In this document: positions 1 to 7,772 of the stretch, piece after piece | How positions within the stretch are numbered: position 1 is the first letter of the stretch | How the letters are laid out: each line of letters opens with the position of its first letter | Assembly: GCA_046727735.1 (NCBI GenBank) | Contig: JBKPDF010000032.1 | Location: forward strand, 8,688 to 72,687 | Source of the DNA: AP-16 sp046727735 | GTDB lineage: Bacteria; Pseudomonadota; Alphaproteobacteria; Rhizobiales; Xanthobacteraceae | Direction: 5' to 3' | DNA: 64,000 bases | Translations under genes and position numbers: made by a program | Notes under the pieces: model-generated | Database searches by the model: none | What the model was told of the DNA's origin: nothing | What the model saw: the letters and a program-made list of their open reading frames with translations, nothing else

Positions 1-913
1 CATAGGTGAAGAAGATCGCGTTGTAGAAGAACGCCTGGGCGGCCATCAGGCTCAAGCCGACGAGGGCGCGCTGGCGGTGCACGCGAAACAGCGTGGTCGC
101 GACCTCCGCCAGCGGCGTGTGATCGCGCACGCGCAGCCGCACCGGCGGTGCTTCCGGCTGCGGGAGCGCACAGCCGCGCGCACGAAACCCCGCCTCGATC
201 TCCGCGATGACGGCTTGGGCGCGATCGCCCTGGCCGTGGGTCATCAGCCAGCGCGGGCTTTCGGGGATCCACATGCGCATGAACAGGATGATGAACGCGA
301 GCAGCGCGCCGATCAGGAACGCGAGCCGCCAGCCGAGCTCCGGGTCGAGCACGGCGGGATCGAGCAGAACGATCGAGCCTGCGGCGCCCATCGCGGCGCC
401 GACCCAGAAGCTGCCGTTGATGACGAGGTCGGTGAAGCCGCGGACCCGCGCCGGCGTAAGCTCCTGGATCGTGGAATTGATGGCGGTATATTCCCCGCCG
501 ATCCCGGCGCCGGTCAGGAATCGGAAGAGAGCGAAGCTCGCGAGGTCCCAGGATGTCGCGGTTGCGGCCGTCGCCGTGAGATAGACGGCAAGCGTGAGGA
601 AGAACAGCTTTCTGCGCCCCAGCCGATCCGTGAGCCAGCCGAAGAACACCGCCCCGAGCACCGCACCGATCAGATAAGCGCTGCTCGCGAATCCGACCTC
701 GGTATTGCTGAAATGCAGCACGGGACTGGCTTTGAGCGCGCCGGAGATCGCCCCGGTCAGGGTGACTTCGAGGCCGTCCAAGATCCAGGTGATGCCGAGT
801 GCGATGACGACGAGGGTGTGAAACCGCCCCCACGGCAGGCGATCGAGCCGGGCCGGGATGTCGGTTTCGACGATCGCGCCGCCCGCGGGCTGCGCCCGCT
901 GTTGCTGGTCCAT
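1..913 (-). CDS. MFS transporter, sugar-porter-like (C-terminus cut by window edge)
   Basis: Inner-membrane secondary transporter of the major facilitator superfamily; 304 codons are visible and the gene runs off the left edge. After a hydrophilic start (MDQQQRAQPAGG) come hydrophobic helices. The loop 2-3 signature is seen as GWLTDRLGRRK and the post-helix-6 motif as PESPRWL, both typical of the sugar/metabolite:proton symporter group. The substrate cannot be told. The start is the first ATG of the open frame. A small secreted/membrane protein gene ends 28 bases upstream on the same strand, so the two may be co-transcribed from the stress-type promoter further up. Confidence 0.85.
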   Translation of the reverse strand, partial: MDQQQRAQPAGGAIVETDIPARLDRLPWGRFHTLVVIALGITWILDGLEVTLTGAISGALKASPVLHFSNTEVGFASSAYLIGAVLGAVFFGWLTDRLGRRKLFFLTLAVYLTATAATATSWDLASFALFRFLTGAGIGGEYTAINSTIQELTPARVRGFTDLVINGSFWVGAAMGAAGSIVLLDPAVLDPELGWRLAFLIGALLAFIILFMRMWIPESPRWLMTHGQGDRAQAVIAEIEAGFRARGCALPQPEAPPVRLRVRDHTPLAEVATTLFRVHRQRALVGLSLMAAQAFFYNAIFFTY

Positions 914-941
914 ATCGGCCCCGATGGACGGATGCGGCGCG

Positions 942-1406
942 CTAGAGCTCGGCGATCCTGGCCAGGAACAGCGAGAGGATCCCGCCGCCGACCAGCGCCA
1001 TCCAAATCGGGCCGAGCCACGGGCTCGGGCTTGCCGCCGGGGACGACGCAAGCGTTTGGCCGGCATTTTCGCCGGCGGCGATCGGTGCGAACCGCGCCGC
1101 CAGCGCTGTCGCGCTCGCAGCCTCGGCAGCGGGCAGTGACGGCGGAGCGGCAGCCGAGTACGCCTGACCCACTGTCGCACTCGGCGCTGGACGAGACCGG
1201 GATTTCCCGCCGGTTCGATGCGTGTGCGTACGGGAGAATTTTTGCCCGGAATACACGGGTGCGCCGCGGTAGAGCGCGCAGAGGGCAGGGTCGCGATCGG
1301 GACAGCCCGCACGGCTCAACGGCGCGGCGTTCGCAGTTGCGGCCGCAATGCTCAGGCATGCCGCGATCAGCAGCCCGACTCGCCACAGTAATCCGATGCT
1401 GTCCAT
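942..1406 (-). CDS. Small exported protein with C-terminal membrane segment, unknown function
   Basis: 154 residues, family not recognised. A clear signal peptide occupies about residues 1-28 (hydrophobic core, ATANAAP end). A short Cys-containing stretch (CPDRDPALCALYRG) follows, then a long Ala/Ser/Pro-rich linker, and a C-terminal hydrophobic segment of about 20 residues that could anchor it in the inner membrane. The open frame extends further upstream, but the ATG at 1406 begins the signal peptide. A perfect GGAAC-N16-CGTT site lies about 85 bases upstream, back to back with the otsA promoter, so stress-sigma control is likely. The MFS gene follows on the same strand. Confidence 0.6.
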   Translation of the reverse strand: MDSIGLLWRVGLLIAACLSIAAATANAAPLSRAGCPDRDPALCALYRGAPVYSGQKFSRTHTHRTGGKSRSRPAPSATVGQAYSAAAPPSLPAAEAASATALAARFAPIAAGENAGQTLASSPAASPSPWLGPIWMALVGGGILSLFLARIAEL

Positions 1407-1490
1407 TCCGAAGCTCGGTTCGGCACGATCGGGGGAGAAAACGCGCCGCTGTTCCGCAAAAAATGAAAATTCGTGCCCCTGCGCCGTAAC

Positions 1491-1515
1491 AACGCGCGAC
1501 GGTAATCGCAGTTCC
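1491..1515 (-). promoter_or_regulatory. EcfG-type promoter for the 942-1406 gene
   Basis: Read on the minus strand: -35 GGAAC at 1515-1511, 16-base spacer, -10 CGTT at 1494-1491. This is an exact match to the alphaproteobacterial general-stress (EcfG/RpoE2) consensus. It lies in the spacer between two divergent genes and points at the start at 1406. Confidence 0.65.
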
Positions 1516-1607
1516 GGACAGAAGGATCTTGCGTCGAAGGTCTGGACGTTTGCAGATTCTTGCATATCTGCTTGTGCAACCAGCGCAAAAACCTCCGCGC
1601 CGGTTCC

Positions 1608-1632
1608 GGAACCCTCGGCACGTTGAAACGTT
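1608..1632 (+). promoter_or_regulatory. EcfG-type promoter for otsA
   Basis: -35 GGAAC at 1608-1612, 16-base spacer, -10 CGTT at 1629-1632, an exact consensus match. The otsA ATG is 31 bases downstream, leaving a short leader with the Shine-Dalgarno GGGGAGAAG. Control of trehalose synthesis by the general stress sigma factor is established in rhizobia; here it is inferred from the site. Confidence 0.75.
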
Positions 1633-1662
1633 ACCACCCTCGCCTGGACCGGGGAGAAGCCA

Positions 1663-3111
1663 ATGCGGCTGGTGATCGTCTCCAATCGGGTCGCGTGTCC
1701 GAAAGGGGACGAACCCATCGAGGGCGGACTCGCCGCCGCGCTGCTGCCCGCAGTCAGAAGTTCGGGAGCGATCTGGGTCGGTTCGAGTGGACGCTTCACC
1801 GATCCCCGCGACAAAGAGTCGTTTGCCAAGGTCCAGGCGCTCGGCACAGGCGCGGTCGCCACCATCGATTTGCCCCGCGAGGCTTACCAGAAATTCTACG
1901 AGGGTTTTGCCAATTCGGCGCTGTGGCCGGTCGTGCATTCCCGCACCGACCTGATCCGCACCGACGTCGAGCAATATGCAGCATACCGGGAGATCAACGC
2001 TCTGATGGCCCGCGCCGTGCTGCGTTTCGCCCAGCCCGACGCGATGTTCTGGATCCATGACTATCATTATCTGACGCTCGGCAGCGAGCTGCGGCGCCTC
2101 GGCAGCGAGCACCCGATCGGTTTCTTCCTCCACACTCCGTTCCCGGTTCGCAACACCATGGTGGCCCTGCCGCATCATCGCGAGCTGGTCCGGGCGATGC
2201 TGAGTTACGACCTGATCGGATTCCAGACCCAGGAGGATCTCGCGAATTTCGCCGATTATCTCCAGCAAGAGCTGGGATTGACTGGATCGAACCGCTTCAC
2301 GACCCGCCAGCGCGTGATCCGGCTCGGCACGTTTCCGATCGGCATCGACGTCGAAAGCTTCGCCGAGCGCGCCGTCAAGTCGGCGGCCCGTCCGGAAATA
2401 TCGCGGCTGCGCTCGAGCCTGGAGGGTGCCCGCCTGGTGATCGGCGTCGATCGCGTCGACTATTCGAAAGGCCTACCCAATCGATTGCGCGCCTTCGACC
2501 GCATGCTGCAGTTCCAGCCCGCCCTGAAAAGGGCGGTGACTTTTCTGCAGATCGCAGTGCCCTCGCGCGCTCAGATCGACGCTTACCGTCAGCTGCAGGC
2601 GGAGCTGGCGGCGCTGGTCGGCGACATCAACGGACGGCATTCTGAGGTCGATTGGGTCCCGATCCGGTATTTGAACAAGGGCTTCTCGCAGGCGAAACTG
2701 ACGGGCCTCTATCGAACCGCGCGGGTGGGCTTCGTCACTCCGCTGAACGACGGCATGAACCTCGTCGCCAAGGAGTACGTCGCGGCGCAGAATCCGCTCG
2801 ACCCCGGCGTCCTAGTCCTTTCGAAATTCGCCGGCGCGGCGAAGCAGCTCGACTCCGCGCTGCTGGTCAATCCGAATGACATCGATGCGATGGCTCGAGC
2901 GGTGTCCCAGGGCCTGGCGATGCCGAACGAAGAGCGTCGCGAGCGCTGGGCCGCCATGATGGAGACGCTGAAAACCTCCTCCCTCAAGGTGTGGATGACC
3001 GATTTCGTCTCGGCGCTCGCGGGTTCCTCGCGCGGCGCGCAAATCGAGCTCGCGCCGGAAGTGAGCGTCGAACCGCCGCCGCGGCGCCGCGCGGAGCTTA
3101 CCGCGATCTGA
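1663..3111 (+). CDS. otsA: Trehalose-6-phosphate synthase (UDP-forming)
   Basis: 482-residue cytoplasmic GT20 glycosyltransferase making trehalose-6-phosphate from UDP-glucose and glucose-6-phosphate. The N-terminus has the typical IVSNRV start and a glycine-rich loop (EGGLAAAL). Near residue 131 is WIHDYHYL, followed by FFLHTPFP; near 262 is the phosphate-binding GVDRVDYSKG; and the nucleotide-binding DGMNLVAKEYV is present. The ATG follows GGGGAGAAGCCA. Length fits the family. A general-stress promoter lies directly upstream. No otsB phosphatase gene is visible in the window, so dephosphorylation must be encoded elsewhere. A second trehalose route (treY/treZ) lies 18 kb away. Confidence 0.95.
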   Translation: MRLVIVSNRVACPKGDEPIEGGLAAALLPAVRSSGAIWVGSSGRFTDPRDKESFAKVQALGTGAVATIDLPREAYQKFYEGFANSALWPVVHSRTDLIRTDVEQYAAYREINALMARAVLRFAQPDAMFWIHDYHYLTLGSELRRLGSEHPIGFFLHTPFPVRNTMVALPHHRELVRAMLSYDLIGFQTQEDLANFADYLQQELGLTGSNRFTTRQRVIRLGTFPIGIDVESFAERAVKSAARPEISRLRSSLEGARLVIGVDRVDYSKGLPNRLRAFDRMLQFQPALKRAVTFLQIAVPSRAQIDAYRQLQAELAALVGDINGRHSEVDWVPIRYLNKGFSQAKLTGLYRTARVGFVTPLNDGMNLVAKEYVAAQNPLDPGVLVLSKFAGAAKQLDSALLVNPNDIDAMARAVSQGLAMPNEERRERWAAMMETLKTSSLKVWMTDFVSALAGSSRGAQIELAPEVSVEPPPRRRAELTAI

Positions 3112-3142
3112 TCGCGGAGATCAGCCCCACCAGTGTTTCGCG

Positions 3143-3165
3143 CCGTCCGCCCTGGAGGCGGACGG
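3143..3165. terminator. Perfect hairpin between convergent genes
   Basis: A 9-bp perfect stem with a 5-base loop (CTGGA) sits between the otsA stop and the end of the convergent small membrane gene. No T-run follows, so it may terminate in a factor-assisted way or simply block read-through in both directions. Confidence 0.4.
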
Positions 3166-3192
3166 GCTGCCACGCCGGTCGGAGCGGTAGCC

Positions 3193-3366
3193 TCAGAAAC
3201 CGACGCCTAGATAACGCACCAGCGACAAAATGCCGAGGATCACCACGACGACGCGCAAGATCTGCTTGAGCCGACCTTCGACGGGAAGCAGGTTCACTAG
3301 ATAGAGCACGAGAAGGACGATCACGAACGTGATCAAAATTCCGATCAGGATCGATAGCGCCGACAT
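3193..3366 (-). CDS. Thivi_2564-type small membrane protein
   Basis: 57 residues, almost entirely two hydrophobic helices (ILIGILITFVIVLLVLYLVN and a second one near the C-terminus) separated by a short polar turn containing PVEGRLKQIL. This pattern matches the small inner-membrane proteins annotated as Thivi_2564 family, whose function is unknown. The frame is open further upstream, but the ATG at 3366 begins the hydrophobic protein; the preceding AAAGGG is a fair ribosome-binding site. It converges on otsA. Confidence 0.65.
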   Translation of the reverse strand: MSALSILIGILITFVIVLLVLYLVNLLPVEGRLKQILRVVVVILGILSLVRYLGVGF

Positions 3367-3525
3367 GGATGACCCTTTCCGCCCGTTCCGGCGCGGAGCA
3401 TAGCACGAGCAAGGCGCGCCGATCGCCAAGCCCGCCAAAGCGATCTGGCCACGGTTTTTCGACGAGACCGGCCCGTTGACGCCCCCGGTTTTTTTGCGTC
3501 GCCGGGTAGCCGCGACGTTCGGCCG

Positions 3526-3780
3526 TCAGCGTGCGACGCGTTTTTTCTTCCGATGCAGCGGGTAGGGATCCCGACCGTAGGTCCATGCGGGCCGAAACAG
3601 CCGATCCTCGCCCTGCAACAGCACCTGCGCGTTGCGTCCGGCCTGGCCGTCCCGCTCGGCAAAATCGATTGCCGCCCGCAGTGCGTCCCGCTTGGCCGGA
3701 TACGGACCCGAATGGCGGTAGCCGGCGCGGACTTTCCATTCGCCGTTGCGCCGGGTGACGAAATATTGAGCACGCGCCAT
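3526..3780 (-). CDS. DUF2188-like protein
   Basis: 84 residues, soluble and basic. The layout resembles DUF2188 proteins: an aromatic N-terminal strand (YFVTRRNGEWKVR), a central PAKRDALRAAIDFAERDG helix, and a C-terminus rich in Arg/Lys (KKKRVAR). Function is unknown; relatives are often stress-associated. The ATG at 3780 is preferred over an in-frame ATG about 75 bases further up, because it fits the family and lies 44 bases after the near-consensus stress promoter at 3824-3848. Confidence 0.6.
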   Translation of the reverse strand: MARAQYFVTRRNGEWKVRAGYRHSGPYPAKRDALRAAIDFAERDGQAGRNAQVLLQGEDRLFRPAWTYGRDPYPLHRKKKRVAR

Positions 3781-3823
3781 CGGATGTTCCCCGTCGGGGA
3801 GAAATCGGGGTCGGTGGATAGAT

Positions 3824-3848
3824 AACGGCCGCTGGCCCAAATCGTTCA
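3824..3848 (-). promoter_or_regulatory. Near-consensus EcfG-type promoter for the DUF2188 gene
   Basis: On the minus strand: TGAAC (one mismatch to GGAAC) at 3848-3844, 16-base spacer, CGTT at 3827-3824. It lies 44 bases upstream of the start at 3780. The single -35 mismatch makes it less certain than the exact sites. Confidence 0.4.
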
Positions 3849-4225
3849 TTTTCAAGCGAAATCAGATGCACGGAAGCAGGCGGCGGGTCCCGGATCGGCG
3901 GCTGCAGAAAGTGGCACGTTCGTTGCTCTGCTGCGTTCGGGTCATGAACGATCGACATACGTACCGCGGTTCACCATCGCGCGGGGGAATGTGACGCTCG
4001 GCGCGCCGGATTGGCGGTTGCTTCGTACCTCAACCCCGGCGCATGGGGCGTCCTAACGGGGGAAAACCACAAGAAACTGCGGCGGCCCGATTGCGGAATG
4101 GGCCGAATCTGGTCATGAAATCAACACGGTCTGCTGCTCAACGACCATAAAGTTGCTCGTCCTGCAGGCGATAAGGGACGGCACCAAGAGCGGGGCGCAG
4201 GCTCCGGAAGGGAAGGGGTTGGCCG
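3849..4225. other. Intergenic stretch, no gene seen
   Basis: About 375 bases between divergent genes. Apart from possible promoter sequence I see no RNA gene, repeat or conserved small frame. Confidence 0.4.
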
Positions 4226-4654
4226 ATGCGACTAGGCGCTTTGCTCGGCGCGCTACTGATGTTGCTGGGCGTTACCACTGCTTCGGCAACGGTTCGAATT
4301 CACGACGATCCCGGCGGCCGGATCGACAGATATCTGCAAAGATTCGCCAAACTCCGCCATTCCGGCGAGCGCATCATCGTCGACGGGACCTGCAATTCCG
4401 CCTGCACGCTGTTGTTGGGAACGATCCCGCGCCGCCGAATCTGCGTCACCGAGCGCGCGAGTCTGGGTTTCCATGCGGCCTGGGTATTCGACGACCGCGG
4501 CAATCAGATCGAAAGTCCCGGGTGGACGAGTGTGCTCTGGCGCAACTACCCGCAATCGATCCGTGAGTGGATCAAGCGCAACGGCGGGCTCACTCCACGC
4601 ATGATCTTTCTTCGCGGCAACGAATTGACCGCGATGTATCCGCTCTGCACTTGA
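4226..4654 (+). CDS. Secreted ClpP/crotonase-fold-like protein (COG3904 type)
   Basis: 142 residues with a signal peptide (residues 1-21, ending in ASAT). The mature part resembles periplasmic proteins of the COG3904 type: GGRIDRYLQRFAKLRHSGER, then VDGTCNSACTLLLG, where the Ser after NSAC is in the position of the ClpP-like nucleophile, then a GFHAAW segment containing a His. This suggests a serine-protease-like or degenerate fold in the periplasm; activity is not demonstrated. The start follows GGAAGGGGTTGGCCG. It stands alone, with a convergent neighbour downstream. Confidence 0.55.
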   Translation: MRLGALLGALLMLLGVTTASATVRIHDDPGGRIDRYLQRFAKLRHSGERIIVDGTCNSACTLLLGTIPRRRICVTERASLGFHAAWVFDDRGNQIESPGWTSVLWRNYPQSIREWIKRNGGLTPRMIFLRGNELTAMYPLCT

Positions 4655-4769
4655 GCCGGGATCACGGGCCGCGCAGGGAGTTCAACCGCGCAGCCCAAGC
4701 GATCCACCATTGCGGTTGCAGGGTTCCGGCGCCTGCGGATGGCGCAGGCTTCAGCTCTTTGCGCGCTTC

Positions 4770-5090
4770 TCACGTGCTCGGCGGCGGCGCGAAAAAGCAC
4801 CGACGAGTCCCGTCCGCCCGCTTGCAGCGCCAATAGGCGCCATCCGGACTCGGCTGGGTTTCGCTGAACGGCACGAGTTCGTTGCCGTACTCCTTGAGTA
4901 TGTAACCGATGCCGTTAACCGAGACTTTTTCGCTCGGCACGGTGAAGCAATCGCCTGCTCCGCAGCACCATTCGCCCGCGGCGTTGCGGAATCCGCCGCG
5001 GTTGATCCATGAATCGTGTGCCGACGCCAGCGAACCGATCACTCCCAACGTGGCGACCAAACCAACAAACGCGATCGACCGCACCGACAT
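4770..5090 (-). CDS. Small secreted Cys-rich protein, conserved unknown
   Basis: 106 residues. The signal peptide covers about residues 1-24 (ends SLASA). The mature protein begins HDSWINRGG and contains GEWCCGAGDC, a central VNGIGYILKEYG and a C-terminal YWRCKRADGTRRCFF. This HDxW / WCCG..DC / W-C...CFF pattern recurs in small exported proteins of Bradyrhizobium-like bacteria; function unknown, with disulphides likely in the periplasm. The ATG at 5090 is chosen over one 21 bases upstream because GGAGG sits 6-7 bases before it. An exact stress promoter lies 20 bases upstream. Confidence 0.65.
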   Translation of the reverse strand: MSVRSIAFVGLVATLGVIGSLASAHDSWINRGGFRNAAGEWCCGAGDCFTVPSEKVSVNGIGYILKEYGNELVPFSETQPSPDGAYWRCKRADGTRRCFFAPPPST

Positions 5091-5109
5091 TGCAGTACCT
5101 CCGCGTGGC

Positions 5110-5134
5110 AACGCGGCACTTACTCCGGGGTTCC
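5110..5134 (-). promoter_or_regulatory. EcfG-type promoter for the 4770-5090 gene
   Basis: On the minus strand: GGAAC at 5134-5130, 16-base spacer, CGTT at 5113-5110, an exact match 20 bases before the start codon. It stands back to back with the site at 5181-5205. Confidence 0.65.
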
Positions 5135-5180
5135 TGGAAGGCCATACCGTGCCGCGCGACCAGCGGGCGGCGTGTCAGGG

Positions 5181-5205
5181 GGAACTTCACGGCCGCCGCG
5201 GCGTT
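5181..5205 (+). promoter_or_regulatory. EcfG-type promoter for the 5235-5543 gene
   Basis: GGAAC at 5181-5185, 16-base spacer, CGTT at 5202-5205, an exact match. Transcription would begin near 5212, past the in-frame ATG at 5211; this favours the ATG at 5235 as the real start. Confidence 0.65.
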
Positions 5206-5234
5206 TGCTCATGTCCAGGGATGCACGCGAGACG

Positions 5235-5543
5235 ATGTGGAAAACCGTCACCCGAGTTGTGAAATTGGCGCTGTGTGCTGCCGTATTGGCACTTGCCGCA
5301 GAAGGCACGCTCGTTTCGCGGCCGGGGCTGGCTGCGGAACCAGCGGCGGACAAACAGCCGTCCGCCGCGGCTGAATCCTCGGACAATCTCAGCGAGCGAC
5401 TGAATCGGTCCGGCGGCGTCATCAAGCCGCCGGAGAATGTCGATCCCGGCCTGCAGAAGAAACCGCCGGACGATTCCGGCAAGATGCCCGTCATTCCCCC
5501 GCCCGGCACGCCGGGCGGCGACCCGAACGTCAAGCCGAAATAG
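5235..5543 (+). CDS. Small exported Pro-rich protein, unknown function
   Basis: 102 residues with a signal peptide (MWKTVTRVVKLALCAAVLAL...). The mature part is low-complexity and hydrophilic: Ser/Asp-rich SSDNLSERLNRSGGVIKPP, then Pro/Gly/Lys-rich repeats (PPENVDPG, PPDDSGKMPVIPPPGTPGG). No enzyme motif is seen; a disordered periplasmic protein is likely. An in-frame ATG at 5211 would add eight residues but falls at the expected transcription start. It is paired divergently with another stress-type small secreted protein. Confidence 0.55.
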   Translation: MWKTVTRVVKLALCAAVLALAAEGTLVSRPGLAAEPAADKQPSAAAESSDNLSERLNRSGGVIKPPENVDPGLQKKPPDDSGKMPVIPPPGTPGGDPNVKPK

Positions 5544-5558
5544 CGCCGCGGCAGCGCA

Positions 5559-6188
5559 TCACGCCGCGTCTCGCAGCGCCTGCTTGCACATTCGCAGGTC
5601 GCCGACGAAGCGCCGATATTCCTGCTCCTTGTCCTCGCGTTCGATGATGCGCAGCAGATACGATGGATGAATCGTTACGGCGATCCGCATGCCGTCTTCC
5701 TGAAGGATGCGCCCGCGAACGGATGCGATCGACACGGTGCGGTCGAGCAGGCTGCGCGCGGCGGTGGCTCCGAGCGCGACGACGAGCTGCGGTTTGACCA
5801 GCGTGCGCTCGAGATCGTTCCACCATCGGCAGCGCTCGATCTCATAGGCATTCGGCCGCTTGTGCAGCCGGCGTTTTCCGCGCTGCTCGAACTTGAAATG
5901 CTTCACCGCATTGGTGACGAATACTTGCGAGCGATCGAGCCCCGCATCCATGAGTGCGCGGTCGAGCACGCGACCGGCCGGTCCGACGAATGGCTTGCCG
6001 GCGAGGTCCTCGTCGTTGCCCGGCTGCTCGCCGACGAGCATCAGTGGCGCCGAGGTCGGTCCTTCGCCGGAGACGACCTGGGTGGCGTTGCGATAAAGCG
6101 GACACCGGGTACATTGCGCTTCCGCTTCGCGAAGCTTGCGCAGCGAAGTGATCTCGGCACGATCCGCCTCGAACAGACTCATCGTCAT
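5559..6188 (-). CDS. udgX: UdgX-type uracil-DNA glycosylase
   Basis: 209-residue Fe-S uracil-DNA glycosylase of the UdgX group, which removes uracil and becomes covalently bound to the abasic site. Visible motifs are the Cys pair QCTRC (26, 29), motif A GEQPG (53-57), KPFVGPAGR, VTNAVKHFKF, the diagnostic loop KRRLH (105-109) followed by KRPN, a further Cys near 120, and motif B HPSYLLR. In Mycobacterium smegmatis UdgX the His of KRRIH forms the covalent bond; the equivalent here is H109. The start is the ATG at 6188, after GAGGCGAG. No partner repair gene is adjacent. It converges with the Pro-rich secreted protein. Confidence 0.88.
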   Translation of the reverse strand: MTMSLFEADRAEITSLRKLREAEAQCTRCPLYRNATQVVSGEGPTSAPLMLVGEQPGNDEDLAGKPFVGPAGRVLDRALMDAGLDRSQVFVTNAVKHFKFEQRGKRRLHKRPNAYEIERCRWWNDLERTLVKPQLVVALGATAARSLLDRTVSIASVRGRILQEDGMRIAVTIHPSYLLRIIEREDKEQEYRRFVGDLRMCKQALRDAA

Positions 6189-6346
6189 CTCGCCTCGGTT
6201 GGCGCTACCCTGGACGAAACCCGCAATTCGCGGTCGATGTTCCTGATGAAGTGCTGAAGAGTCGGTCCGAGCCGAGGTCGGACCGGGCAACGCTGATAGC
6301 TATACTGGGGAACTCACCTGGTCGCGGAACGGACAGGGACGGGGAC

Positions 6347-7702
6347 ATGCGCGTCACGGCACTGCTGACCGCCCTGCTTGCGATTGCGCCAGCCGGCGCA
6401 TTGGGCCAGCCTGCGCCGGACCGGGCGCCACTTCTAACCGGGAAGGCCGCGATGGGCGATTGGCGCGCCGATGCTCCCGGCGTTCGTCGGCGCATCGCGC
6501 CGGCCGATTTGCCCCCGCCCTACGCCACGCGTTCCGCACATAACGGTCCCCGCATCGTGCCGCCGCCCCCGTCCGCCTTGCCCCGGGTGCCGCCCGGATT
6601 CCACGTCGAGCGCCTGCCGGTCGAGCTCGACGCGCCCCGGATCGTCCGCATCGCGCCGAACGGCGACATTTTCATTGCGGAGACCGAGGCGGGGCGCGTT
6701 CGCGTGCTGCGCGCGCCGGAAGGCGCGGTAAGGCCCGACCGCATCGAAACCTTCGCCTTGCGGCTGAACGAGCCGTTCGGCTTGGCCTTCTACCCGCCGG
6801 GAGATTCCCCGGAATGGCTGTATGTCGCCGATACCGATGCGGTCCTGCGGTTTCCCTATCGCAGCGGCGATTTGGGCGCCCGCGGCGATGCGCAGGTCAT
6901 CGTGCCCGATCTTGCGCGTGGGCGCGGCCACTCGACCCGAGATGTCGCCTTCTCGCTCGATGGAAAACGGATGTTCGTGTCCGTCGGATCCGGGTCCAAC
7001 GACGGCGAGGACATGCGCCGGCTCGGCGCTGCCGAGATCAAGGCGTGGGAAGCCAAGCACGGCTTGGGCGCCGCCTGGGGACGCGAAACGAACCGCGCCG
7101 CCGTTCTCGTGTTCGATCCGGACGGCAGAAACGGACGGCTATTCGCGACGGGCATCCGGAACTGCGTCGGCCTCGCAGTCGATCCCGGCAGCGGCGAACT
7201 GTGGTGCTCCACCAACGAGCGCGACGGCCTCGGTGACGATCTCGTTCCGGACTACCTCACGCGCGTGCGCGAAGGCGGCTTCTACGGCTGGCCGTGGTTC
7301 TATGTGGGCGACAATGAGGACCCCCGACATCGTGGCGATCGCCCCGATCTCATCGACCGCGTGACCGTGCCCGACGTGCTGGTGCAGTCGCACTCGGCCT
7401 CGATGCAGATGACGTTCTACGACGGCGCGCAATTCCCTGCCGAATATCGCGGCACCATCTTCGCGGCGGAACATGGTTCCTGGAACCGCAGCAGGCGCAC
7501 CGGCTACAAGGTCATTCAAGCAATCGTGCAGAACGGGGTTCCGACCGGCGAGTACGTCGATTTCATGACCGGATTCGTCGTCAACGACCGGAACGTTTGG
7601 GGCCGGCCGGTCGGCGTGGCCGTCGCGCGCGACGGCTCGCTGCTCGTGACCGAGGACGGCAACGGCAGCATCTGGCGGATTTGGCACGCTGGACGCAATT
7701 GA
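6347..7702 (+). CDS. PQQ-dependent sugar (sorbosone) dehydrogenase family protein
   Basis: 451 residues, exported (signal peptide residues 1-20, ending ALGQ). The mature protein is a six-bladed beta-propeller of the soluble glucose/L-sorbosone dehydrogenase type: GFHVERLPVELDAPRIVRIAP, AETEAGRVRVL, NEPFGLAFYPP, GRGHSTRDVAFS, FATGIRNCVGLAVDP, WCSTNERDGLGDDLVPDYL, FYGWPWFY, SHSASMQMTFY, FAAEHGSWNR and VTEDGNGSIWR. The conserved RN, NERD and HGSWNR elements support a PQQ-binding propeller oxidising an aldose or aldehyde in the periplasm. The exact substrate is not known. The ATG follows ACGGGGAC. It stands alone. Confidence 0.85.
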   Translation: MRVTALLTALLAIAPAGALGQPAPDRAPLLTGKAAMGDWRADAPGVRRRIAPADLPPPYATRSAHNGPRIVPPPPSALPRVPPGFHVERLPVELDAPRIVRIAPNGDIFIAETEAGRVRVLRAPEGAVRPDRIETFALRLNEPFGLAFYPPGDSPEWLYVADTDAVLRFPYRSGDLGARGDAQVIVPDLARGRGHSTRDVAFSLDGKRMFVSVGSGSNDGEDMRRLGAAEIKAWEAKHGLGAAWGRETNRAAVLVFDPDGRNGRLFATGIRNCVGLAVDPGSGELWCSTNERDGLGDDLVPDYLTRVREGGFYGWPWFYVGDNEDPRHRGDRPDLIDRVTVPDVLVQSHSASMQMTFYDGAQFPAEYRGTIFAAEHGSWNRSRRTGYKVIQAIVQNGVPTGEYVDFMTGFVVNDRNVWGRPVGVAVARDGSLLVTEDGNGSIWRIWHAGRN

Positions 7703-7721
7703 GAGCCGGCGGATCGCCAGC

Positions 7722-7746
7722 GGAACCGCCCTGATGGCCGCGCGTT
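7722..7746 (+). promoter_or_regulatory. EcfG-type promoter for the DUF3309 gene
   Basis: GGAAC at 7722-7726, 16-base spacer, CGTT at 7743-7746, exact. The small membrane-protein ATG is 27 bases after the -10. Confidence 0.7.
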
Positions 7747-7772
7747 GTTGAAACTCGCCGCGGCAGGCCTCG

